Shown here piece after piece: positions 54,459 through 64,000 of a stretch of DNA of 64,000 nucleotides (positions are counted from its first letter, which is position 1; every line of letters starts with the position of its first letter). The stretch is from Fragilaria crotonensis (lineage: Eukaryota > Bacillariophyta > Fragilariophyceae > Fragilariales > Fragilariaceae). Position numbers and translations under genes: made by a program. The stretch covers positions 1 through 64,000 of the forward strand of contig JAKSYS010000251.1 of assembly GCA_022925895.1 (NCBI GenBank), in the 5' to 3' direction. The notes beneath the pieces were generated by a model. That model saw only the letters and a program-made list of their open reading frames with translations. It was not told the origin of the DNA and did no database searches.

Positions 54459-57400
54459 ATTCTCCCTTTCATCCATAAATGCTGAAACAAAACACAAAAC
54501 GTCAGTTAAAATAGATACGAGTCAAACGAGGGTTACAGTTTGAACAAGAGACACAAGGGTTTGGGTGGCCGTTACCATCCTTGGACCAGTTTGCGGACGC
54601 GTTCGAAACTCTCACGATTTAGTCCTTTCGTAAGAAAATCCGCCCACTGCTCCTGAGTGTCGACCTTCACGATGGCGACCGTGCCATCACGCACGTGCTG
54701 CCAGAAGAAGTGCCACTTCACCTGGAAGTACTTCGTGCGGTTGGTAATGCGTTGGTTTACGGCAAGAAGAAGGGCGCCATTGTTGTCCTCGAAGACTTGA
54801 CACTTGATCGTCGACGTGAACGTGCGAGGAAGTTTGATGCCGGAGGCGACTTCCTGGAGCATGGAACGGAGGGGCAAGAGCGTACGCATCGCGGAGCTGA
54901 GAGCGGAGTATTCGGCTTCGAGCGTGGACAGGAGATCTCACTTTGGAGGTGAGATTTCCACAAAATGGGACATCCGCCGAGCGTGATGATGTACCCAGTT
55001 CGAGACTTCGCGGAGGTCGGAGAACGATCGGGATCACGGCCATGAAGGCCTGCGAAGTCGGCGTCGACATAACAGTCGAGATCCAGCGTGCCGGTGGGCT
55101 TGACGATCATGCCCATGTCGCTCGTGCGATGCAAGTAGCGAACGAGAGTTTTGACGGCGGACGCGTGGCTTCGTTTCGGGTTGTGGCAGAACCTGGCGAC
55201 CTGGCTGACGGCAAAAGCGATGTCGGGGCGAGTGTTTGTTGACAAATAAAGGAGCATGCCGACGATTGACCGGTAGCTCCACGTTTCCGTCATGGGAGAT
55301 CCGTCGGGGTCGATTCCAAGTGCGGCCTGAGCGGCTGGCGTCCAGTTGTAATTACTGTCGGACATGCCAGTCGCTTCCTTGATTTTCTGAATGAGGCCTT
55401 TTTGAGTCAACGTGAGGGTGCCGTTCGTAGTATCGCGAGTGAAATTGATGCCGAGGAAGTCGGTGAACGTGCCCTCGCGAGTAAAAGTTAAACCCTTCGC
55501 TTCCAGGTTGGCGAAAAGCTTGTCAAGGTCGTTCTGGTCGCGATAGGCAATACCTAAATCATCGACATATAGAACGACCATAATCGTATCTTTGTAGAGT
55601 AGACACGGGTCGTTAGCGCAGGCTTTAAAGCCTTCCTCGCGCAAGGCCTCCGACAAGTGTTGGTACCAAAGTCGTGGCGCCACACTCAAGCCGTAGAGGC
55701 TTTTCAAAAGTCGCAGGCACGTGGCGTGGCCTCTCGGAGAGTGGAATCCACGAGGCAAATGGATCCAGACTGGATCCGAAAGCGGGGCTTGAACGAACGC
55801 GCTGCTGAAGTCGATTGTGCAAGTTTTCCAGTTCAAAGTTAGAGAAAGAACTAGGAACAACCGTACAGTACTCCAAGCCACGACTGGGGCAAAAGTCTCC
55901 TGAACGTTTTCTTGGAGATCGCCTCTTACACAGTAGCGTGCCTTGTACTTACTGATAGTACCATCGGGAGTACGTTTGCGACGAAACACCCAAGTACCGG
56001 GCAAAATTCGAGTCTTGGCTTCCGTGATCGGCACTTCGATCCATGTACCGTTTTTCTGCAAACTTTGAATTTCGTCGTTTGCAGCCTTCAGCCATTTTTC
56101 GATGTTGTCATGATCCGCCATCGCTTCGCTGAAGCTCAGAGTGTCAGGATCGCTGACACTCGCCTTATACGACGAAGGAGGTGGCGAGAGACAATCGGCG
56201 ACTTCATTGTAGAGCCATTCGAGGGAGGTTCCATCGAATTCGGCAATGTAACCGTGTCCTTGTTGTCCGTCGTATCCGAGGCGGACAGGTGCCGAACGAT
56301 TGCGAGTGGAGCGACGAGGTTCGTATTTAACGGGTGTGCTCTTTGCTTTTGTTGCCTTTGGAGCGACTGGTTGCTCGCTCACTTTCTTGTTGCTTTCGTT
56401 TGTAGAACGAATTGGAGTCGGCGACGATGGGAAGAGTTTGACCGGAGTTGGAGTCGGGAGTTGTGGCGCAATCGGCGTAGGCGGTTGCGGAGTCGCCTCC
56501 CTTGGAGTCAGCAACGGAGTGGCAGGGGGAGGAGGCACAACGACTGGTGGTGGCGTCGCGATTTGCTCCCTTGGAGGCGGCAACGGAGTTGACAGCGGAG
56601 GCGGAGCGACTGGGAGAACCTGAGGAGGAGGAGTCGCGTTGTCGAGAGCGGTCGCGACACGTTGCATCTGGGAAAGGAGTTCGTTGGCTTGTTCGTAGTC
56701 GGTCGACTCAACAATCAACCTTTCTTCGTCTTCGTCGTCGAGGACGTATTGAAACGTAGAGTCTTGGAACATTCGTTTCCAGCTGTCGTCGTTGAAGTTC
56801 GGAAGGTCGTCGGCGGAAGCGGGAACGGTGGCGAACCAATCGTCGAAGACGATGTGAAACTGTGGGGTAATGTAACCCGTTTGTGGATTGAGAACGAGAG
56901 GGACCGAGCTGGCGTGTTTGTCGGAGAATCCGAGGTTGACAGTGCGGGTTGAGCGAGGAGTCCAACGTGGCAATTTCTTGCCGTCCGAAATCATTTTGTC
57001 GAGGACGTAGACTGGACATCCCCAAACGTGGACGTCCATCAATTTCTTTTGCTCCCATCGAGTCTTTGTGAAGACGTCGTGCGGAGACAAGCCTGTTCGT
57101 GGGTCAGGCATGTGGTTCACTAGGAACACAGCATGCTTGACGGCGAGGGGCCAAAGTGTGGGATCGGCGACGTCCGGCCAATGAATGGCCGAATGCAACA
57201 TCATGGTTCGTGCAATCGCCATGATGGTTCGGATGTTGCGTTCGGCGATCCCGTTGTGATGGTGAGCGCCGACGCCAGCGAATCGGATGACTTGCTGGAA
57301 GTCGGAAAGGTTGCGAGAGAACTCGGAGGACGTAAACGTTTTCGAGTTGTCAGCGAGATACTCTTGCGGCGTCACTCCTGTGTTGCGACACATTCGCTCG

Positions 57401-60400
57401 AAGCTCTCTTTTGCCTTGAGAGTCTCGTGCGAGTTCAAGCTGACTTGGTGCTCGACAAAAATGTAGCCGGAGGCGTGGTCGACAAAGATGCAGCCACCGG
57501 TATACATGTCGTCGAGTTTCGTCTTTCCGGCGGAGGTAAGTAGACGTCCACGAGTGCTGCAAATGAAATGATCGACCGAAATGCGTTGTCCGGGGAGAAG
57601 GTTGTCCGTTTTAAGAGCGTGCGCTCTATCTTTGACGATGGACGAAGGCGTCGTGCCAGGAATTGGACGTCGATGTTGCTTGCCGTATTGACAGGCGGCA
57701 CACTTTGGGAACGAGGTAAGTCGACACGCTGCGGTTTGCAATCGTCGACTCTCTTCTGTTTTGCTCACGACACCCGAACGCAGGATGAATTGAACCTTTT
57801 TGAAACCGACGTGGCCCAGACGATAGTGCCAACGAAGCAACTCTTTCTCTGCTTCGTTAAGGTTGAGGTTCCTTTCGTGGACAGTGTTTACGATCGAAAC
57901 GAGAGCGTCAGCGGCCTTGAAAGGATCGGTTGCGTTGTACGCTTCCGACGTTGGGAGATTGTTCTGCGGGTTGACGTTTGCAGTGACGGGCCCTCGGTTG
58001 ACGTCGTTCGGGACGCCACTGAGCGTCAGACGATTCGGTTCGATGGTGATCGTTTCGTCAGGGTAGGTCTGGAGGAGACTGGACGTCGAGAGGAGTCGGA
58101 CTTTGATGTTGGGAACATGAAACGCAGGGACCTTGAGGAGTCGAAGGTTGCCAAGTTGATCGTGGACAGCCCAAGTGACTTCGCCTTGACCTTTGATCTG
58201 GAGGCCCTTCGCGATGCCCTTGAGTTGCGTGATCGTTCCTGGCGACGTAACGGGACCTTCGAAATCAGAGATGTCGGGCGTGATGGAGATGCTGGCGCCC
58301 GAGTCCCAAATGATGGGGCTCGTGTTTGCCTTGGGGCCGAGTGATTCTCTCATGCGTGCAGGAGCTTGAAGAGCCATGCGAAGCGGCGTTGAATGACACG
58401 CCAGATGAACGTGAGAGAGGATCTTGTTGGCAGCGGCGCGTTGGTGGAACGTGAGCGGAGCGATTGCAAACGGGTCGGGCGAGTTGGCGGGTGCCACAGG
58501 GCAATACTTCGCGGTTCGTGGCGACGAACGTGGGCGTTTGGAGAACCAGGAAGGACCCGAACGCGTGTTTTTGTTGTATCCCTCTCCCTTTTGGCCTGTG
58601 GTAGGCGGCAACGGAGCAAAGCGACGAGAATTGCGAAGCTTGTCGGCGCGACGTTGGAGACGGAGTGCGCGTTCTTTGAGAGTCGCGAAGCGACATATCC
58701 CTGTTGTCGGAGACGGAGGGGGTACGAACGGTGGAGCTTGTTGACGCGAATGCCTGAATTGAAGCGTGGCGGAGCGAACGACTTCCGGAGGAGTCGCGAG
58801 AAGCGACGACGTTGAATGCGGGTGAGCGGAGGCGAGGAGGGAGCCGTTGAAAGAACGGGAGGTTGCGGGAGGAGCGTTGACGGGAAGACCGAGAGAAAGA
58901 GAAGGGTGACCCAAACGGTAGGAGCGAACGCGAGCGTTGGGTGACGAAGAACAACTTGATGAAGATTGTTCGCGACCCAAGCCAAGATGGTGGACCATGG
59001 GATTGCGGATGCCAAATAGATAGCAAGGTTAACCAAAATAGGGACCATTGCGCAAATGGCAAAAGAAAAGGCAAGAAGTAGCCATGGATTTGCGACTCGG
59101 ATGAGGTTTAGAAGCGAACGAGGAGGAGACGCGATGTTTGGTTTGACTGGGAAGTCAAGCAACCAAACGGAGGGATCCGGCGCCAACATGCTGAGGTTTG
59201 CCCTTGGCGACGGTGTCGGAGCGGGAGGACGACGTTCTCCACCGGTGTGAGTGGCAGTTGTGTGCGTTACGGTCCAACGACGACACTTCTCGCACCAGTT
59301 GAAGGTTTTGTCCTTTACTTTCTTGGAATTGCTAGTTCCGGGAAGAGGTGGAATTGTGCGCCAGGATTTATGTTTGTTGGTGCGATCCTGGCGGGACCCA
59401 GAAGGGGAGGACGATCCGGACTTACGATTGAGCTCCGGACACTTGTTCGCCCAATGACCGGGTTTTCCACACTTGTGGCAATTGCCCTTTTTCGTCGTCG
59501 TTTCGGTCCCGGATGCCTGGGACTGAATCAACGTAAGTACCTCGGCTCGGGAGATACCTGCGGGGCAGTTGCGACATTACCAAACGTCGCAGACGGAGCT
59601 CGGACATCAGGTGCATGACTCGCTGGAGGCCATTCCTTTCTGTCAAATTGCGTACGGTACGCATCTTCAGCTTGGCGACAAATATCTTGGAACGTCAATT
59701 TCTCGGCGACCATGTGAGCATGGGCGCCTGACTTTTCCTTGTACCCAATGTCAAGGAGCGCCTGATCAAGTCGCTGCTTCGTCGAACGAAGAGGAAAGCG
59801 GAAGTCTTCGTTTCCGGCTCCTCCGGCCAAAAGGAAAGTCTTGAGCATCGTGAGCGTGAGGTTGTGGTCGTACTGACCTGCCGTCGTGAGCTCACGTGCG
59901 TCCTTGCGATAATCGGCGGCGAGGGCTTCAAGGTTTTCGCCGGCGTACTGGGACGGGTGGCGAGCCTTGATCGCGGCCTTCAGGTCTTCGAAACGCTCGA
60001 TCGACGTCGACTGGATCGTCTTGATGAGCTGGAGCCAGACGACGTGAAACGAGTCGTCGTCGTCCATCTTCTCTTTGATCTTGCTCATGAGAGCGGGATC
60101 GAGAGACGAAGAAGGAACTTGGTGGCGGCGAGGTCGTTCGACTTGTCATACTTGTCGTAACGAAGAATCTGCTGGGAGCTGAGAGTCTTCGCTGTCGCGA
60201 CGGTGTAGCGAGTGACTCCTGACGACGTTCGTCATCACGGAGCTTTCGGGATCGGGAGATAGGCGATGGTATCCATCCCACAATCGACGAGATGGTCCCA
60301 AACGGCGTTCTGGAAGTCTGAGACTGCTCGCTTGGGTAAAGAGGGTCGTCATGCCGGTACGACGAAAGTTGTACCCTTTTGTGAGGCGGAGGCATGGACA

Positions 60401-60953
60401 GGTCGGAGTTGGTTTGGTGACGTGATGTCGTCGGCGGCGCTCGGATCGAGGCCGACCCAACCAGGAGCTGGCTTACCGCCAGTCCAAGCGGACCAATCAT
60501 CCCTGGAAAGGGAGACAATGTTGCCCATAATGGGCTTATCGGGCCTATCAGAGGCGACGATAGGGTCGGAGACAGGTGGCGTCGGGGACGCGGTGACGGG
60601 GTCAGAAGTTGGTGTCGGAGACGCCATCTCGGAGAGTATGGAACGAAGGGCGAGCTTGGAAAGGTCTTAGGAAGGCAAAGCACGGCGTGCTTTTAGATAA
60701 AATAGGTAGCCTAGTTGGTAACTTAGGCGCTCGGAGAGACTTGCTTGTAGGTTGGAAACCGTAGAGTAGAAGATAGTCAACGGAGTTGACTTGAGGCTAG
60801 CGTAGCGATTGCGGAGCAATCGGGAGTAGATCCTTGGAAAGGATCAACCTAAGTGTCCTTGGAAAGGAGACAACGAATTCCTTTAGAGAGGAATTGGCTT
60901 GCCTGGAAGGAAGCGTGAGGGGGTTAGCCTATAGATTGGGCAAAATAACCACT

Positions 60954-61261
60954 TGAGACTATCACCGGAGATGATACTCTAATCGTAGAAAATAGTACGT
61001 AGTACCGTAGGAAAATTACTGTAGGAAGGTTTCACACAAAGTACGTTCTGAGAAATTATAAGCTACAGTAAAATTCGGCACTCGATCGTATGAACGACAA
61101 ACTCGTCGAACGTGTCAAATGGCATTTGACATTTCGGGTAGTTCGTACAAAATTAGTTAGAGACCGGACAGTACAGCGTATCATGTTTCACATTTCGATG
61201 GATGACCTCACAGTAGCACAGTACAACGATGGAATCGCAGTCTAGTGCAGCGTAGGTTTCA
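60954..61261 (-). repeat. 5' LTR of the second Copia-type element
   Basis: 308 bp. The bases just inside (TGGTTATTTTGCCC in element orientation) may be the primer-binding site. Just upstream of the USP gene, about 300 bp from its ATG. Confidence 0.85.
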
Positions 61262-61568
61262 ATTCTGTACATACGCTCGTGAAGCTGTGATGTTGAGGAA
61301 CGAAATTCCACGTGGATTTTCCCTCCGACAGTCCGATGGTCTCTCACGTCTCGAGTATGTCACCTCCGAGCACATCAACGAAAGGGATTATCGCCTCATT
61401 CGACTTGCATAACAACAATACAATAGATCGTCCTATAGGAACAACTGGCGTATTCGAAGCAACAGGTTTTGTTCTTGAAGAGAGTGTCTACTGACTACAA
61501 ATAGACTTTAATATTGACTTGACTGAATATCGTGTTTGAAAGAATCTACACGACAGACGCGACAAAAC

Positions 61569-62721
61569 ATGATGACACGGACAGCATGTATATTGCCTCT
61601 ACTAACAATGACGTTCGGCACACTTCGCACTGCGGCAGTTCTTGCTAGTGCCACTGATGCAACGCTGGTGTCGACGGGGTTGAGAAACTTGGGCAACACG
61701 TGTTACATGAACGCTCAACTCGAATGTGCATTTCACATTCCTCTCATCCGCGACATTATCATTCATGGTCATCCAAAGGAACAAAAACAACAACAACAAA
61801 ATAAAAACAAAAACGTGGGTGTCACAGCTCTTCGATGTTTGTTCAAAGATATGGAATTGTCAGCACAGTCCGATCAGCGTGGATATCCTGCGGCTCCCTA
61901 TCTCTCTGCCGGACGCTTGGCATTCCGGTCAGAGAACAGCAGGATTCTCAAGAGTTTTGAAACTACTCTTGCCAGCCCTCAAACTCGATCAACTCACGGA
62001 ATTGTACCAAGGGGCCTACGAAGATTACATTACAGCCACGGACGATTCAGGACGAGAACGTAGACGGGATGAACCCTTTTTGGATCTATCCCTGGAAGTG
62101 CAATCTCACGACTCTATCCTTGAATCGATTGGTGACAGATTCGGAGCTCCGGAACTACTAAGTGAGGCGGAAGGAAATGGATGGAGGCCTGAAAAGGGAG
62201 AGGACAAGATCGATGCTTTCAAGGGATCGCTATTGCGAGTCTCCGGTCTGCCAAGTCTGTTGCAGCTCCATTTGAAGCGATTTCATTATGACTGGGAGCA
62301 GGAAGAAATGAGCAAACTGAATAGTAGATGCACGTTTCCAGCGGAGTTGGATTTGAAAGAATTTTGTTCTGGAACGACCGAAGTAGAGCACGAGGGAGCG
62401 TTGTATGACTTACAATCCGTCATTGTGCATGTGGGCGAATATGCATCCGGACACTATTATGCCTACGTCCGCCCCGATGTTCGCGAGGATGTTTGGTATC
62501 GATTCGATGATGACCGTGTCACTCCTGTTTCACTTGAAGATGTAGTCAAGGACGCTTATGGAGGAAAAACAGTGGGCGAGGTGAAGCAACAAGAGAAGAA
62601 AGGACTCCTGCAGCGACTATTTTCTGGTGGAGGGTCATATGGATGGGGTGGGCCAGATAGTAGCGCCTACATGCTGCAGTATGTGAAGCGCATTGATATC
62701 AAGAGGCTTTATGATGTGTAA
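61569..62721 (+). CDS. USP-type ubiquitin hydrolase with a leader peptide, several small shifts
   Basis: ATG 61569 (MMTRTACILPLLTMTFGTLR) gives a hydrophobic, signal-peptide-like leader, then the Cys box (GLRNLGNTCYMNAQLECAFH, catalytic Cys). The His box comes near the end: VHVGEYASGHYYAYVRPD and WYRFDDDRVTPV. Between them, LPALKLDQLTELYQGAYEDY, LQLHLKRFHYDW and the QQDSQEF segment are family hallmarks. The frame changes near 61869, 61915 and 61957. Each fits lost bases in C, T or G runs (for example TTTTGGAAA read as TTTTGAAA, within QEF-W-KLL). With these, the protein would be about 384 residues. USPs remove ubiquitin from proteins. A leader is unusual for a USP and would fit the periplastid deubiquitinase of the SELMA import system; this is an inference. 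Pseudogene status is the alternative. Confidence 0.75.
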
Positions 62722-62767
62722 TGTCAAAGCCTCGATTCATGTCAAGTAGCCGCAATAAATGGAACCA

Positions 62768-64000
62768 CTACCGTGCAAAAATGTCTGGTCTCTCGTCGTC
62801 TGCTTGAGGCCATATAGCTCTGCCTATCCGCTCCATGTCCTCCGCGACAGGGGCTCGAAATTTCATCAGCTCTCCTGTAATTGGGTGGTTAACCTCGAGT
62901 ATACGCATGCAGCAGTGGCCGAGTGATATGATGTACCTTGGATAGCCGTTGGTTCCAATCCGCTAAACCGTAAATGTCATCACCGTAGATTGGTGTGTGG
63001 CGATCTTGTAAATGAACTCGAATTTGGTGTGTACGGCCGGTTTCAATTCGTACTTGTACCATGCTTAGTTTCCCATCAAACGCAATCGAGTCGACATAGG
63101 ACAATGCACGACGTCCAGCCTGCGATGACGGTCTACCATCCACCAAACGGTCCTTGGGTGCGAATCCGCCGCTATTTCGTTTGTGAGGATCTGGAACAAC
63201 ACGCATTCGTTGTCGATGAATGGGGTGACGGCCAATAGGCTTGTCAATAGTGACCCTCTTTCCGGGGTTTCCGACAGTAATCGCAAGGTATGTCTTTTTA
63301 ACTTTCCGAGATTTGAAGGATTCCGACAGGGCAGCTAGCGACGCACGAGTCTTGGCGACGACGAGGATCCCTGTAGTGCCCTTATCTAATCGATGTACAA
63401 TTCCAGGGCGAAAGGAGACAGCTTCTCCATCGGTTCCGTCTACATCAATACCATCCGCAACATCAGGTTTGACACTTCCATCACCGGCAACAAATTCTCC
63501 GGTCCCAAACGGACTGTCGTTTGCTAGGTAGTACGCGAGTGCATTCACGACTGTTCCATCCCAATTTCCGGCTGCCGGATGTACTACCATATCCGCTGCC
63601 TTGTTCAATACGATCATATGTTCGTCTTCATAGATGACGTCCAGAGGTAGCTTCTGAGGGAGAATCTCGGTTGGTGTTTCTTCAGTTGGTAGCTTTATTT
63701 GGAGCGTCATGCCCTGCTCCACCGAATGCCTTTCGATTCAAGAGCTCGAGTTTGCCGTTTTCATGCAAGAGATGAACGTGTCCGTCCTCCACTAGAGCCC
63801 CAGCCAGCGATCAGGATAACTTCGGATCTGCGGCTGCAACGGCAACGTCGATTCGTTTGTTGTGGTACTCTTCGTCGATTGTGAAGGTAATCACGTTCTC
63901 CACGTCTTGTTGGAATTCGCATTCATCTAAATCATCTTCCAAGTCATCATTATTCGTATCCTGAATACTGGGAAGATCAAGCTGCTCCAGCTGCTGTTCC
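62768..64000 (-). CDS. RluA-type pseudouridine synthase, 5' end outside the window, disrupted
   Basis: The main frame (63722-62889) has the RluA catalytic core: VIYEDEHMIVLNKAADMVVH, GIVHRLDKGTTGILVVAKT (catalytic Asp in HRLD), KKTYLAITVG and ETGRTHQIRVHLQDRHTPIY. An S4-like RNA-binding part lies upstream (63810-63990: FTIDEEYHNKRIDVAVAAAD; then SLAGALVEDGHVHLLHENGK), and an acidic N-terminus runs off the window. Faults: a TGA at 63811-63813 where S4 domains have Arg, a two-base shift near 63725, and another near 62897, after which the usual tail continues (LEVNHPITGELMKFRAPV) to a stop at 62768. RluA enzymes modify rRNA or tRNA uridines, often in organelles. It is either a young pseudogene or an assembly-damaged gene. 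Confidence 0.78.

Larger units (their letters stand above)
54151..61261 (-). mobile_element. Copia-type LTR retrotransposon of a second family, broken
   Basis: About 7.1 kb on the minus strand. LTRs of about 308 bp at 54151-54458 (3') and 60954-61261 (5') start TGAAACC and end GTCTCA in element orientation; they differ at two positions by eye, so the insertion is fairly young but older than the first element. A purine tract (GAAAGGGAGAAT) precedes the 3' LTR. The gag region is about 59430-60640, with a CCHC zinc knuckle (CHKCGKPGHWANKC). The pol region is about 54570-59000: protease (WDSGASISITPDI), pre-integrase zinc part, integrase, a Pro-rich linker, reverse transcriptase (VVLYVDDLGIAYRD) and RNase H (DCYVDADFAGL). 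It looks broken, with about four or five breaks. No clear target duplication could be fixed. Confidence 0.9.

Noticed and set aside
55912-59618. Several plus-strand ORFs of 90-260 residues across 54.9-60.7 kb
   Set aside because: They are antisense to the pol and gag regions of the second Copia-type element and show no independent domain.
1-64000. CRISPR arrays, rRNA genes, bacterial-style operons or phage modules
   Set aside because: No direct repeats with regular spacers, no rRNA sequence and no ribosome-binding-site-led gene strings were seen; the window is eukaryotic nuclear DNA.

Overview
The window looks like nuclear DNA of a diatom, more likely a pennate one. The evidence is short GT-AG introns (68-169 nt), plastid proteins with two-part targeting leaders and an ASAF-type cleavage motif, two different Copia-type LTR elements of the diatom kind, a nuclear gene for plastid IF-1, a low-iron-inducible (FEA1-type) surface protein, and diatom-style RT/RNase H LINE relics. 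No species is claimed.

Layout. 1-4010 is an old, decayed LINE. 4011-8682 has no intact gene, only a faint minus-strand coding relic. 8683-10605 is a near-perfect inverted duplication of a small plastid-targeted repeat protein; its two copies diverge from a shared promoter rich in TGACGT/ACGTCA. 10655-12921 is a FEA1-type surface protein gene. 13960-27657 carries an orphan protein, an ankyrin/zinc protein, a GT31 glycosyltransferase, a GT69-like glycosyltransferase head-to-head with a BRAP2-type E3 ligase, a secreted repeat protein and a PGES2-like thioredoxin-fold protein. 27929-28233 is a CCCACAA minisatellite. 28273-35382 is a nested pair: a 5'-truncated LINE with a perfect 17-bp target duplication, split by a young Copia element whose two LTRs match. 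35431-53844 is gene-dense: MFS transporter, NudC, tRNA-Leu(CAG), CIA30, aftiphilin-like adaptor protein, an orphan N-rich protein, plastid IF-1, a PPR protein, two tandem plastid TatA/Hcf106 proteins and pescadillo. 54151-61261 is a second, broken Copia element on the minus strand. 61569-64000 holds a USP-type deubiquitinase and an RluA-type pseudouridine synthase that runs off the end.

Shared themes. Several genes serve the complex plastid (IF-1, two TatA proteins, the duplicated repeat protein, possibly the deubiquitinase); others serve ribosome biogenesis (pescadillo, RluA), mitochondria (CIA30, perhaps PPR and PGES2) and secretion or surface glycosylation (GT31, GT69-like, aftiphilin-like, FEA1-type, secreted repeat protein). 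Six otherwise well-conserved host genes carry single- or few-base shifts, mostly losses inside short base runs. This looks more like an assembly indel problem than six independent pseudogenes.

The most interesting candidate for something undescribed is the inverted pair at 8764-10524: an Ala/Pro-rich, plastid-targeted protein with three spaced FSGFGH[AV]TG motifs under a promoter full of CO2/cAMP-response-like (bZIP) sites.
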